64,000 nucleotides of DNA from Candidatus Bruticola papionis (GCA_002407045.1 DHKB01000022.1:30877-94876); one strand, 5' to 3'. Numbered from the stretch's first letter, positions 24,964 to 34,893 are shown. Made by a program: numbers and translations. The notes: a model not told the origin generated them from the sequence alone.

Positions 24964-27480
24964 ATGGACTCTCTTCCCTCTGCACAAGAAAAAAGCAACG
25001 TTGCCGAATCCGGAGCCGTAAGCTTTAAGATATACGAACAGCTTCGTGCTGAAATTCAGCATCTCAAACAAGAACTCGTTTCTGTTTCCGAACAAAATGT
25101 TGACCTAGCCATTCAGTTAGGACAAATTGACGAATTAAATGGTGTTGTAGCCGAGCGTAACAGCCAGATAGAGCGCCTCAACCAAGAGGCCGTCGCTCTA
25201 AATAAGACTATTACAGATCTGACACAACAACTCAGCCACGAAACTGAGCATGCCCAAAAGTCAGACATGCGTATTGAAGAATTGCTCACTCTGGAAGCAG
25301 AATTGAGAGCAGATCTCAAACAATCTCAAGAAGAATGTCTCGATCTTAAAGCACAGATCGAGCGCCATTTAGCTTCTATCGCCACTTTACAAGAAGCCCT
25401 CGCTCAAGCTCAAGCTTCCAACGCCCGTCACGTGGCCGCTCTGGAATCTTTGGAAGCTTATATTAGCAAGCCGGACGAGCAAGAAGACAAAGAGGATACT
25501 CCTCCTCTGCTCCATTTAAAAAATGCTTTACACGAGATTTTGGGTACCGCAGGTCAGGTTATATTCAACCGTGCCTGTCGTTTAGTGGGTGCTGATGCTG
25601 ACAATTTAGCTGCCGCTACATCCGAGCAATTACAAAAAGCAGCTATTTCCATTATTTCTCCCGCTTTGCGCTTGTGCCGTGGCGAGCAAATGATTAAAAA
25701 TTTGCAAGAGCGCATTCGCTCCATTTGTGCTTCAGTGGGTGAAATTAGCCCCGAACTGGAGGCAGCTTTAAGTGGCTCTGCTAAAACAACTATAGCCACT
25801 TCAGCAAGTACTACTTCAGAAAATCAAGAACCTGTTGTGAGTACTCCAGCTGAGCAAACTGTCCAAGAGGTAAATGAAGATGAAAAGAAAGAGGAGATAA
25901 CCACCCCCTCCTCTGCTATTTCTGAAGAAGAAGTAACTAAAGTAGACGCTTCTACCACCGACACTGAAGAAGTAACTTCTGCTGAGCAACCTTCTTCTGC
26001 TCAAGAAGATGAACAAGTCGACAAAAAAGGCGAAGAGCCAGACGAAGCTTCCTCCACCAAAGAAATAAAAGAAGAGGTAGCCATTGTTCAAAAAGATACA
26101 GAAGAAGAAGAAGAAGAGCCAGAATTAAGCATTTTTGCCAATTACGATTACGAAGATTCAGATATTAAAGAAGACGAACAAGCTTCCGAGGTTTCCTCTG
26201 CCGCCGAGCAAAAGGAAGCTGATCAAGAGTCAGTACAAGAAGTGGCCCTTGAAAAAGGGAGCGAAAGCACAGAAAATGCTGAAGCTGAGACACCCAAAGC
26301 AGACGAAATTGCTGAAGCCGAAAAAGATGAGGATAATGGCGATACTAAGGAAGAGCCTGTTCACGAGAGTGTAAAGAGCAGCCACTCCGTCGGCGATCAG
26401 TTGGTACGAAATACAGAAGTACCCAATCGCACATTGTCAGACAAGCGAGCTCAGGAGTTTAATGCTACTTTTAAAGCTATTTTGGACGGTACCCAGACCA
26501 AGTTCCAAGATCACGTAGTCGATCTTATTTATAAGATGATCTGGGCTCCCAAGCAAATTCCCGAGCGAGACCGCGCTTGCACACGTCCTAAGCAAATCAA
26601 TAAATTATCCCAATCGATCATCCGTTCTTCGGTAGACTTTGATCTCGATCAAATAATCGAATGGCTCAATTATTTGGTTATGCCTAAACGAATCAATACT
26701 TATGTGCCCGAAGATCGCCTGGCTCAGTTGGGCAATATTCGCACTCGCCAAGATAGTGAAGTGCAAGATTTACTGAATGTAGTTGAGGCTTTAAATAAAC
26801 GTATTTTCCGCAAAGATCGCTTGAAAGTCCACTTCTTTGACGGTCCTTACATGTATTTAAGCTATACCAAGTCTAAAGAACCGCATCTCTACTTTAATAA
26901 TGCTATTGTCAGCAAATTCAACCAAGCCCAACAAACTTTCTTCGCTGCTAGAGCTTTATTTAGCTTACAACGCAGCTACTTTGAATTAGAAGCAGCTTGG
27001 CAAGCGGTTACTCGCCAGCCAGACTACGATCCTCTGGTTTTCGGTTCTACCTTATTGAAACGCTCTTTAGCTTTAGCTTCAGAGAAATCGATTGCCATTC
27101 CGGCCAACCTGGCAGATGAAATTCAAAATGCTTGGAATATAGAATCAAATCAAGAATTGCTTAACTTAGTAGATCGTTGCTACAAGTCCACTAAGTTTGC
27201 TCAATTCAGTTATATTAAGGAGTTGCTCTCTACTTCTACTCCTTTCCAACAAAGCATGAATATTGAAGGCGACGCTTTTACTCTGAAGTTCTGCAATGTC
27301 TATGATGCTTCTTTAGCTATCGTAACGCTTTTGAGCGGTAGCGAAGTGGCAGAGCAATATGCTCAAGAAGGCTTTAATGAGCTTTTCTCCGATCGCAGCT
27401 TGCCACAAACTTATTTGCAACAGCGCTTAAGCAACTTGTGGCTCAGCTACTATATAAATGGAGATGAGTTTGCTTTCTAA
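24964..27480 (+). CDS. Large acidic coiled-coil protein, unknown function
   Basis: About 838 residues in three blocks. The first 160 are a coiled coil rich in Gln, Glu, Ala and Leu. Residues about 270-480 are a very acidic, low-complexity linker of Glu, Ser, Ala, Thr and Lys. The last 360 form a mostly helical domain with FHxL-like repeats and many aromatic residues (for example KVHFFDGPYMYLSYTK), with no motif I can name. The ATG at 24964 follows AAAGGCG; an ATG at 24913 is possible. The gene stands alone between two terminators. The build suggests a cytoplasmic scaffold, but this is only inference. Confidence 0.75.
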   Translation: MDSLPSAQEKSNVAESGAVSFKIYEQLRAEIQHLKQELVSVSEQNVDLAIQLGQIDELNGVVAERNSQIERLNQEAVALNKTITDLTQQLSHETEHAQKSDMRIEELLTLEAELRADLKQSQEECLDLKAQIERHLASIATLQEALAQAQASNARHVAALESLEAYISKPDEQEDKEDTPPLLHLKNALHEILGTAGQVIFNRACRLVGADADNLAAATSEQLQKAAISIISPALRLCRGEQMIKNLQERIRSICASVGEISPELEAALSGSAKTTIATSASTTSENQEPVVSTPAEQTVQEVNEDEKKEEITTPSSAISEEEVTKVDASTTDTEEVTSAEQPSSAQEDEQVDKKGEEPDEASSTKEIKEEVAIVQKDTEEEEEEPELSIFANYDYEDSDIKEDEQASEVSSAAEQKEADQESVQEVALEKGSESTENAEAETPKADEIAEAEKDEDNGDTKEEPVHESVKSSHSVGDQLVRNTEVPNRTLSDKRAQEFNATFKAILDGTQTKFQDHVVDLIYKMIWAPKQIPERDRACTRPKQINKLSQSIIRSSVDFDLDQIIEWLNYLVMPKRINTYVPEDRLAQLGNIRTRQDSEVQDLLNVVEALNKRIFRKDRLKVHFFDGPYMYLSYTKSKEPHLYFNNAIVSKFNQAQQTFFAARALFSLQRSYFELEAAWQAVTRQPDYDPLVFGSTLLKRSLALASEKSIAIPANLADEIQNAWNIESNQELLNLVDRCYKSTKFAQFSYIKELLSTSTPFQQSMNIEGDAFTLKFCNVYDASLAIVTLLSGSEVAEQYAQEGFNELFSDRSLPQTYLQQRLSNLWLSYYINGDEFAF

Positions 27481-27510
27481 GTGAATTTATTCTGAATCGT
27501 GCGTCCATAA

Positions 27511-27558
27511 AAAGAGCGCTGCTTGGCAACAATTTTTCCCAGCAGCGTTCTTTTTTTA
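27511..27558. terminator. Bidirectional terminator between the acidic protein and cysK
   Basis: GAGCGCTGC pairs with GCAGCGTTC (27514-27522 with 27542-27550), extended by TGG with CCA. A T-run follows on plus and a partial one on minus. The two genes converge here. Confidence 0.8.
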
Positions 27559-27606
27559 GACTATATAATTAGTATATTCTCGCCTAAGCCAGAGCTTTGG
27601 CACCTT

Positions 27607-28530
27607 TTAGTTAAAGAGCCAACTACTTAAGTAACGCTCACCGCAATCAGGCAATAAAGCCACAATTCTCTTACCTTTAAATTCCGGACGTTTGCTGAGC
27701 ATTAAAGCAGCATGAAGTGCAGCTCCGGAGCTAATGCCTATAAGCAAACCTTCTTTAGAAGCGGCCAAACGAGCCACTCGGCCAGCATCTTCGGAAGTAA
27801 CTTTAATAATCTCGTCAATAATTTTAGTATTTAAAACCGCAGGCACAAAACCGGCGCCAATACCCTGAATTTTGTGTGGGCCAGGCTTACCACCAGAAAG
27901 CACAGGAGAATCGGAAGGTTCTACGGCAAAGAGCTTAGCTTCAGGATTGTAGCCTTTGAGAACTTCACCTACACCAGTGAGTGTTCCACCGGTACCTACT
28001 CCAGCTACAAAAGCATCTACATGACCGTTGGTATCACGCAAAATTTCTAAAGCGGTAGAATGTTTATGAATTTCGGGGTTGGCCGAATTATTAAATTGCT
28101 GAGGCATAAAGGATCCAGGATTCTCACGCACCAACTCTTCAGCTTTTTCGATAGCTCCCTTCATACCCTTAGCGCCTTCAGTTAAAACCAACTCGGCACC
28201 ATAAGCAGCTAAAAGCTTTCTGCGCTCGATACTCATGGTATCAGGCATAGTCAAAATTAAACGATAACCTTTAACAGCAGCCACCAGAGCCAGACCAATA
28301 CCAGTATTACCACTGGTAGGCTCGATAATTAAAGATCCGGCCTTAAGCTTGCCTTCCTTTTCGGCTTTCTCGATCATGGCTAAGCCAACGCGATCTTTAA
28401 CACTACCGCCAGGATTAAAATATTCTACCTTAACTAAAATTTCAGCGCCGCCTTCATTGAGCTTATTGATACGCACCAAAGGGGTGGAACCGATTTTTTC
28501 CAAAATACTGTCATAAATTTTTTCACTCAC
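27607..28530 (-). CDS. cysK: Cysteine synthase A (O-acetylserine sulfhydrylase)
   Basis: PLP enzyme making cysteine from O-acetylserine and sulfide. The PLP lysine sits in [11 protein letters not shown], the substrate loop is PTSGNTGIG, and the phosphate-binding loop [10 protein letters not shown] follows. Length of 307 is standard. It is divergent from an Rrf2 regulator, 212 bases away. On minus a TTGACT (28594-28599) with TACACT (28571-28576) and a 17-base spacer makes a good promoter, which overlaps one copy of the putative regulator site. CysM cannot be wholly excluded. Confidence 0.95.
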   Translation of the reverse strand: MSEKIYDSILEKIGSTPLVRINKLNEGGAEILVKVEYFNPGGSVKDRVGLAMIEKAEKEGKLKAGSLIIEPTSGNTGIGLALVAAVKGYRLILTMPDTMSIERRKLLAAYGAELVLTEGAKGMKGAIEKAEELVRENPGSFMPQQFNNSANPEIHKHSTALEILRDTNGHVDAFVAGVGTGGTLTGVGEVLKGYNPEAKLFAVEPSDSPVLSGGKPGPHKIQGIGAGFVPAVLNTKIIDEIIKVTSEDAGRVARLAASKEGLLIGISSGAALHAALMLSKRPEFKGKRIVALLPDCGERYLSSWLFN

Positions 28531-28570
28531 GATTAAAATACTCCTGACATTTTATTTTCTATCGAGACTT

Positions 28571-28599
28571 AGTGTAATAAAAGCTACTATTTTAGTCAA
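28571..28599 (-). promoter_or_regulatory. Promoter of cysK
   Basis: TTGACT and TACACT separated by 17 bases on minus, about 40 bases before the ATG. The -35 overlaps the 14-mer CTACTATTTTAGTC. Confidence 0.6.
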
Positions 28600-28697
28600 C
28601 TTAATTTTTATTAAAAATTATAGCAAATTAGCTTAAATTTCCGAAAAATCAAAGTAAAAAAATATTTTTACTACTTAAAATACGACTAAAAAAGTAG
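28584..28697. promoter_or_regulatory. Pair of inverted 14-mers, candidate operator of the Rrf2 regulator
   Basis: CTACTATTTTAGTC (28584-28597) and, on the other strand, CTACTTTTTTAGTC (28684-28697) differ at one base of 14. One overlaps the cysK -35, the other lies about 45 bases before the regulator gene. A further partial copy, CTACTT, begins at 28671 and makes an inverted repeat with AAGTAG at 28692-28697. Shared, oriented motifs in a divergent promoter region suggest one regulator for both genes. Confidence 0.5.
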
Positions 28698-28742
28698 TAT
28701 ATTTACTTAGTAATAAACTTAATTCAGAGGCTTTAATCAATT

Positions 28743-29186
28743 ATGAAAATTTCTACCCGAGGACGCTACGGTCTGCGCATTTTAATAGATATAGCTTTAT
28801 ATGACTTGGCGTCCAAACCGCGCATGGTACGTGAAATTGCCGAAAGTCAAGACATATCGGAAAAGTATATCAGTCACTTAATTATTGACTTGCGCAAGGC
28901 CGGTTTTATCAAGTCTATTCGTGGAGCTGGTGGTGGCTATCGTTTAGCCAAATCTCCTGCGCAAATTAAGCTTCTGGATATTATAGAAGTGATGGAAGGA
29001 CCAATCAATTTGGTCAATTGCGCAGACCAGAACCAACTCTGTCGGCGTTCAGTTTTGTGTCCGGCTAAAGATATTTGGCTGCAAATTTCTCAAGAATTTC
29101 GCACAGTTTTAGCTAAATACACTTTACAAGACTTCCTTAATCAATATATGACTAATGGGGAGCAATTTTTAGACTATTGCATTTAG
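28743..29186 (+). CDS. Rrf2-family transcription regulator (IscR/CymR-like)
   Basis: A 147-residue winged-helix regulator. STRGRYGLRILIDIAL at the start, the helix-turn-helix DISEKYISHLI and GAGGGYRLAK are diagnostic. Three Cys lie after NLVNC, QNQLC and SVLC; such a trio can hold an Fe-S cluster as in IscR. CymR, which controls cysteine synthesis, belongs to the same family but lacks the cluster. Divergence from cysK and the shared 14-mer make it the likely regulator of cysteine synthesis. A cluster and its signal are inferred from the three Cys. Confidence 0.9.
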   Translation: MKISTRGRYGLRILIDIALYDLASKPRMVREIAESQDISEKYISHLIIDLRKAGFIKSIRGAGGGYRLAKSPAQIKLLDIIEVMEGPINLVNCADQNQLCRRSVLCPAKDIWLQISQEFRTVLAKYTLQDFLNQYMTNGEQFLDYCI

Positions 29187-29210
29187 GGCTCTCACCTATC
29201 TTAGCAACTA

Positions 29211-29263
29211 TAAAAATAAAATAATCCTCGAAATGGCTTCTTGATAGAAGCATCTCGAGGATC
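29211..29263 (-). terminator. Terminator of the kinase-TPR gene
   Basis: ATCCTCG pairs with CGAGGAT, and an inner GCTTCT with AGAAGC stacks on it, with a TGAT loop. A T-rich tail follows on minus. The Rrf2 gene ends 24 bases away on plus. Confidence 0.75.
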
Positions 29264-29320
29264 GTAAAGGTAGCGTGATAGGAAACGGGCTACAAACTTT
29301 AACCCCAACCCAAACTTGCT

Positions 29321-31309
29321 TTACCACGGGAAGAGCATTAAAGCCACCGACTTAGTCCAATAAGCGACAGCCTGATCCCACTTGCCACGCTGGTAGTAAA
29401 GAGTGCCCAAGTTGTGATAGACATGCCAGAACTTAGGATTGAGCTGTACTACTTTATCCCACTCCAAGCAAGCCAATTCGATCTTGCCTTGTTCCAAATA
29501 AGCTTCACCCAAGTTGTAGTAGGCTTGCCAATAACGGCTGTTAATTCCAGCCACTCGCTGCCATTCGACTACAGCTGCTTCAATTTGAGCTCGCTGATAG
29601 TAGTAGGTATTACCTAAATTCCAGTGAGCAGGCCAATGTTGATCTTCAAATTGAACAGTCTTTTGCCATTGGTTGATAGCTTCATCAAATTGCGACAAGT
29701 AGAAATAGGCATTGCCAAGGTTGTAGTGAGCTTGCCAAAAACCGTATTTGGCTTGAGTAGCTTTTTCCCATTCGGGAATAGCCAGCTCTACTTCACCTCG
29801 ATCGTAGTGTAAGTTGCCCAGGTTATATCGAGCCTCAGCAAAATCTGGGTTGACTTCCAAACACTTTTGCCATAATTCGACAGCACTGTCAACTTCGCCG
29901 TCCTCCATATGCATACTGCCAATATTGTAAAGAGCAATCGCAAACTGAGGATCGAGCTCCAAAGCCTTATTCCAATAGTCTTTAGCTTCTTCTTTGCGCC
30001 CCTTACGATAGTAGGCGTTGCCCAAATTGTAGAGGACTTCAGCAAATTGGGGGTTGAGAATTAAGGCTTTTTGCCATTCTTCGATAGCTGAATCGAGCTT
30101 ACCTAAGCGGAAATAGCCATTACCTAAGTTGTAATAAGCGGGAGCGAACTTAGGATTTAAGACAGTAACTGTGCGGTATTCCTCGATTGATTCTTCGATT
30201 TCGCCATTGCGATAGTGAGCTGAACCTAAATTGTAGTGGGCCACAAAGTTGTTGGGGTTCAGATCGACAGCTTTACCATACTCGGTAATAGCGTCGCGCA
30301 AACGGCCCATACCATCTAAGGCTGTGCCTAAATTGTTGTGAGTTAAGGCATTGTAAGGATCGAGGCCGGTGGCTTTATTCCACTCCATAACGGCCAAGTC
30401 CAACTTGCCTTGCTTGTAATAGTTGTTACCTAAAATATTGTGTAAAGCCGCTTCAGAAGGGCTGATCTTACTGACGTTGCTGGATTCTTCGCTGACGCCC
30501 TCGATTTGCAAATCTTTAATCAAATCGGTGACGGTCTGGTAGCGCTCTGCCGGATCTTTCTTTAAGCAACGCAAAATGGCTTGTTCTACATTGCGCGGAA
30601 TAGCCATATTGTAAGTTGTGGGCGGTTCTGGTTCTTTAGTAAGATGGAGCTGAATGACGGCAGGCAAGTTGTCTGCAATAAAAGGCACACGCCCAGCCAT
30701 CATCTCGTAGAGCAAAATGCCTAAAGAATAGATATCGGCGCGACGGTCAACTTTTTCACCGCGTGCTTGCTCAGGAGAGAAATAGAAACACGAGCCTATA
30801 ACTTGTCCTGGCTGGGTGAGAGTTTGGGAAGCCTCTACCCAAGCGATACCAAAGTCGCCAACTTTGACGTCGCCATTGTCGGTAACCATAATATTGCCCG
30901 GCTTAACGTCACGGTGGACAATACCATGCTGGTGGGCATAATCTAAAGCACGGGCGGCGGGTATGAAAATTTGCAAGGCCTCCTCTACACTGAGGTGACC
31001 ATGCTCCTTCATATATTTATCTAAAGAAACGCCCTGGACAAACTCGAAGACTAGAAAATAGATGCCTTCGTGCTCGTTAATGTCATAAATTGCGGTAATG
31101 TTGGGATGATTTAAACGCGCCGCAGCCTGAGCTTCGCGAATGAAGCGATCTTTGCACTCAGGATTGCCAACTAGCTGTTGAGAGAGGATTTTAATAGCGA
31201 CTGAACGGTTCAACAAAGGATCGTGTCCTTTGTAGACGACACCCATTCCGCCTCGTCCCAACTCTTCTATAATGTGGTAGCGACCGATAGTCGCACTGAC
31301 CATTGTCAT
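29321..31309 (-). CDS. Ser/Thr protein kinase fused to TPR repeats
   Basis: A 662-residue cytoplasmic signalling protein. The first 270 residues are a complete Hanks-type kinase: glycine loop LGRGGMGVVY, VAIKIL lysine, HRDVKPGN catalytic loop, VGDFGIA and SPEQARGE. Residues about 285-662 are eleven consecutive 34-residue TPR units with conserved NLGNxYY and LDPxF patterns, probably a protein-binding superhelix. There is no transmembrane helix, unlike most bacterial PknB kinases. It stands alone between short gaps. Substrates are not apparent. Confidence 0.95.
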   Translation of the reverse strand: MTMVSATIGRYHIIEELGRGGMGVVYKGHDPLLNRSVAIKILSQQLVGNPECKDRFIREAQAAARLNHPNITAIYDINEHEGIYFLVFEFVQGVSLDKYMKEHGHLSVEEALQIFIPAARALDYAHQHGIVHRDVKPGNIMVTDNGDVKVGDFGIAWVEASQTLTQPGQVIGSCFYFSPEQARGEKVDRRADIYSLGILLYEMMAGRVPFIADNLPAVIQLHLTKEPEPPTTYNMAIPRNVEQAILRCLKKDPAERYQTVTDLIKDLQIEGVSEESSNVSKISPSEAALHNILGNNYYKQGKLDLAVMEWNKATGLDPYNALTHNNLGTALDGMGRLRDAITEYGKAVDLNPNNFVAHYNLGSAHYRNGEIEESIEEYRTVTVLNPKFAPAYYNLGNGYFRLGKLDSAIEEWQKALILNPQFAEVLYNLGNAYYRKGRKEEAKDYWNKALELDPQFAIALYNIGSMHMEDGEVDSAVELWQKCLEVNPDFAEARYNLGNLHYDRGEVELAIPEWEKATQAKYGFWQAHYNLGNAYFYLSQFDEAINQWQKTVQFEDQHWPAHWNLGNTYYYQRAQIEAAVVEWQRVAGINSRYWQAYYNLGEAYLEQGKIELACLEWDKVVQLNPKFWHVYHNLGTLYYQRGKWDQAVAYWTKSVALMLFPW

Positions 31310-31467
31310 GTACTGCCAGGCTCCTTAGCAGAATTTAAGCCCGCTTACAGAACGAATCTGCCTTCTTTTCCAAAAGAACAAAAAAATACAAACGACAGCA
31401 AGCGCAGTAAGCCTTGTCTACATTCCACTAAGAAGCCATAACTTCCTACTATATAGAAAGTTGCCTC

Positions 31468-32844
31468 TTAGCTTCTCTCCATCTCTTCACGAGCTGGATT
31501 ATGAGAGCCGATACGTAAATTAGGGCATTCTCGCTTTAAAGTCTCAATAAAAGAGGGAACTCCCATAGCTTTTTCGGTAGGTGAATCTATTTGAGTAAAG
31601 AGCCAATCGGGATCGATATTTAAGTTGCGCAATTGCACCATATTGACATCGAGCTCATTAAACATCTTCACCAAAGCTTCTACTTCTTTGGGAGTATCGG
31701 TTAAACCGGGAAGTAAAAGTAAATTGACAGAGATCCACACACCACGCTCACGCCCCAGCCTAATAGTTTGCAAAACGTCAGCGAATTTGTAGCCTCGAGG
31801 CTGATAATAGCCATTATAAGTCTCTTCTCTGGCCGAGCACATAGAAACACGCATAGAAGTAAGGCCAGCTTCAAAAAGCTTGAAAGCATTTTGAGGCAAC
31901 GAACCATTGGAGTTCATATGTAAAGTGCCTTTATCGGTATGCTGACGGATAATTTTAATGGCTTCGGCAGCTCTAGCAGCTTGCAACAAAGGCTCACCTT
32001 CACACCCTTGACCGAAAGTAAAAATAGGGCGCTCCGATCGACCTATATGGAAAAGCCCGAGCTCGACAATTTCTTCTACTGAAGGAGTGAAGTTTAAGCG
32101 AATTTGGGGAGAAGGCGGCGCTCCATCAGGCTGCTTGGAAATACAACCGCGGCAGCCAGCATTGCATTGAGGCGAAATAGGCGAAGCCCCTTCCCAACGG
32201 CCATAGAAAATATTTTGCGCGTTATAGCAACCATACTCTTTAGCGCAAATTTCTAATTGGCCTAACAGACGATTGTGGGGAAAGCGCTCCTTTACTTCTT
32301 TAATGCAATCATCTAATTCGAGCAAAGCATACTTACAAGGATCCCAACGTGGATTATTCTCTGTTTGTACGGCTGCACACCAAAGCTGGCCATGATGGGA
32401 AAAAACAGCCGTATAGCCAAAAATTGGCAAAGTCTCGGAGCCAGCTTCGACTTCCCAAGCTGGCAACAAAGTTCTAGTCCAGCCAGAAGGCAACTGAGCG
32501 GCCAAAACATAGGCACTTTCACAAATTAAGGGTTCATTGTCAGTACTTTCGCCTACTTCCCAGGCCAAAGGCAAGCGGCCTGGCAAGTATTGCAATTGTG
32601 CATTTTCTGGTAATGGTGAAAGCTCATCTCGGTGCGGCGGACGTATAGTCATACCACTGCGAGCGGCTGCCCGCAGACTTGGTTCATCCCAAAACTGTCC
32701 TTCTTCATCGGAGCATACCAACGCCCAGGCTGCTTCGATAGGAGTGGCCACTTTTCTAGCTTGAGCCTGAGCATTTTTATGCTTGCCAAATGCAGACGAA
32801 GAATTATGTTTGTTGTTACTTTTGGAATTATGTGATTTGCTCAT
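31468..32844 (-). CDS. Radical SAM protein
   Basis: A 458-residue protein. The cluster motif is CNAGCRGC (Cys-x3-Cys-x2-Cys) near residue 229, followed by GQGCEGEPLL, which resembles the SAM-binding GGEP. MNSNGS and LLPGLTDTPKEVEAL are typical barrel strands. The first 35 residues are Asn, Ser, His and Lys rich; a 190-residue N-terminal domain of no known family precedes the barrel. No C-terminal SPASM-type Cys cluster is seen. The reaction cannot be named. rho lies 30 bases upstream on the same strand. Confidence 0.88.
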   Translation of the reverse strand: MSKSHNSKSNNKHNSSSAFGKHKNAQAQARKVATPIEAAWALVCSDEEGQFWDEPSLRAAARSGMTIRPPHRDELSPLPENAQLQYLPGRLPLAWEVGESTDNEPLICESAYVLAAQLPSGWTRTLLPAWEVEAGSETLPIFGYTAVFSHHGQLWCAAVQTENNPRWDPCKYALLELDDCIKEVKERFPHNRLLGQLEICAKEYGCYNAQNIFYGRWEGASPISPQCNAGCRGCISKQPDGAPPSPQIRLNFTPSVEEIVELGLFHIGRSERPIFTFGQGCEGEPLLQAARAAEAIKIIRQHTDKGTLHMNSNGSLPQNAFKLFEAGLTSMRVSMCSAREETYNGYYQPRGYKFADVLQTIRLGRERGVWISVNLLLLPGLTDTPKEVEALVKMFNELDVNMVQLRNLNIDPDWLFTQIDSPTEKAMGVPSFIETLKRECPNLRIGSHNPAREEMERS

Positions 32845-32874
32845 ATTTATACCGTCCGCCCATTTTTTGCCGCT

Positions 32875-34893
32875 TTATCCAATATTCTGATTGGAATTGG
32901 CAGACGAAGATTCCTTAGTCTTATTCTTGGTGAAACGCCCTAAGAAGTCCTTATTGTCGCTAGTCTTCTTGAGGTTATCAAGCATAACGATAGTTGGGTC
33001 GCGCTCTCCAGCGTAAGTATCCAAAGTATGCCTTAAAAGCGTCATAGTTGAGAGAGTGGCCGCATCTTGCAAATACTCATCATGGCGTGTACTACTCTTC
33101 TTAACATCAATAGCAGGGAAAATACGTCTTTCAGCCAGTTTGCGGGAAAGGCAAATTTCGTTATTGCCCGTGCCTTTAAATTCTTCGAAAATAACTTCGT
33201 CCATACGTGAGCCAGTTTCAATTAAGGCCGTAGCCACAATAGTTAAACTGCCTCCGTTTTCGAATTTGCGAGCTGAACCGAAGAAATGCTTGGGAGTACG
33301 CAAAGCCGAAATATCTAAACCGCCAGATAAAGTACGTCCCGAATTGGGAGTAGCATTGTTGCAAGCACGTCCCAATCTAGTCAGGGAGTCAAAAAGAATA
33401 ACGACATCTTTGCCCAGTTCGGTCAAGCGCCTAGCTCTTTCCAAAACTAATTGGGTAATATAAGCGTGATTTTCCGGTTCTTCATCAAAAGTTGAAGCCA
33501 CAACTTCGCCCTTTATAGAGCGTTCCATGTCAGTTACCTCTTCAGGACGCTCATCGATTAAAAGGGCTATCAAAATAGTGTCAGGGTAGTTGGTGGCAAT
33601 ACCGGCAGCGATCTTCTTTAAGCAAATAGTCTTACCAGCTTTGGGAGGGGCCACAATTAAAGAACGCTGTCCCTTACCAATAGGAGCAAAAAGATCGATC
33701 ATACGAGCGGTCATATCGCCGCTGGAAGTTTCCAAGCTATAGCGTTCGTTGGGGAAAATAGGCACCAATTCATCAAAGGAAGGACGATGAATAGCCTTTT
33801 CTACAGGCAAATCGTTAATAGAAATGATTCGCTCCAAATCATAAGAACGTTCACCGCGCTTGGTAGATCTAACTATACCGCAAATTTTATCGCCGACACG
33901 TAAAGAATATTTCTTTATCATGGTATAGCCCACATGGACATCGTTGGCACTAGGCTTGTAGCTACAACCACGCAAGAAGCCATAATTTTGCTGACGAATA
34001 TCTAAAATGCCAGTAACAATGGGGACATATTCCTCGTGCTCAGCAATAAAATCATCATATTGATCATCGGAATCATAGTCTTCGTAATAAGTATTGTCGT
34101 AACGGCCATAATTATTGTCATTGTTATAGCTAACTCGGCGAGGTTCGTACACATTATTTAACTCTCGACGACCGTAACGTGTATCATCCATGTAGCTAGA
34201 TTTTACTTGGCGCTGCTGAGTGTAGCCATCATCTTCAAGATCATCGTAATCGTTTTCAGCTTCCAAATTGCGACGCATATCCGGCTGAGGCTGACGATTT
34301 TTACGACGCAAATCAGCTTGTCTTTCAATGCTTATGCGAGGAATAGAAGGACTCTGACGCAAACGGGCTGGCTGCCGCACTCCTTCTTCAAGAGAATCTT
34401 CAACTTCATTGACTTCGCTGTCGGCAGAACGACTATTGTAGAGGTCTCGTTGACGCACTGTGTATTGTTGCCGCTGCTTGCCACGTTCTCGACGAGGAGG
34501 TCTATTGACATATTTACTATCAGCGCTGGGAGCGGCAGCATAAGACTCCGGCTGACTTTCTTCTGTTTGAGACAAAACAGGCTCAGGATAAACGGTCTCG
34601 GCATGTTCTTCGGCAGCAGTATGTTCATTGTCAGCTTCAGCCTCACTAGCATATGGCTTACTCATAATAGCCTTATGCTCGGCAGAATATTGAGGGCGAC
34701 GACCACGACGAACTTTGACTTCGGCAACTTCAGGTAGGACAGTAATGCGTTCCTGATTTTCTAAAATAATACCGATAAGATCTTCATGCTTTAAACGGCT
34801 TAATTTAGGGCACTTTATATTATTGTTGCGAATAATGTCTTGCAGTTGAGTCCTGTTGTAAGAAGTCAACATTTCGAACGTGAGATTACCCAT
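32875..34893 (-). CDS. rho: Transcription termination factor Rho with long disordered insert
   Basis: ATP-driven RNA translocase that ends transcription. The N-terminal Rho_N helical domain (LTSYNRTQLQDIIR) occupies residues about 7-50; the RNA-binding cold-shock-like domain begins near 290 (TGILDIRQQNYGFLRG); the ATPase carries APPKAGKT, LIDERPEEVTD and GRTLSGGLD. Between them lie about 230 extra residues (60-288) rich in Arg, Asn, Asp, Tyr, Gln and Glu, absent from E. coli Rho (419 residues). Similar inserts occur in Bacteroidetes and Actinobacteria. The nearest clear ribosome site, AAGGAG, is 14 bases before the chosen ATG, so the start is slightly uncertain. Confidence 0.95.
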   Translation of the reverse strand: MGNLTFEMLTSYNRTQLQDIIRNNNIKCPKLSRLKHEDLIGIILENQERITVLPEVAEVKVRRGRRPQYSAEHKAIMSKPYASEAEADNEHTAAEEHAETVYPEPVLSQTEESQPESYAAAPSADSKYVNRPPRRERGKQRQQYTVRQRDLYNSRSADSEVNEVEDSLEEGVRQPARLRQSPSIPRISIERQADLRRKNRQPQPDMRRNLEAENDYDDLEDDGYTQQRQVKSSYMDDTRYGRRELNNVYEPRRVSYNNDNNYGRYDNTYYEDYDSDDQYDDFIAEHEEYVPIVTGILDIRQQNYGFLRGCSYKPSANDVHVGYTMIKKYSLRVGDKICGIVRSTKRGERSYDLERIISINDLPVEKAIHRPSFDELVPIFPNERYSLETSSGDMTARMIDLFAPIGKGQRSLIVAPPKAGKTICLKKIAAGIATNYPDTILIALLIDERPEEVTDMERSIKGEVVASTFDEEPENHAYITQLVLERARRLTELGKDVVILFDSLTRLGRACNNATPNSGRTLSGGLDISALRTPKHFFGSARKFENGGSLTIVATALIETGSRMDEVIFEEFKGTGNNEICLSRKLAERRIFPAIDVKKSSTRHDEYLQDAATLSTMTLLRHTLDTYAGERDPTIVMLDNLKKTSDNKDFLGRFTKNKTKESSSANSNQNIG

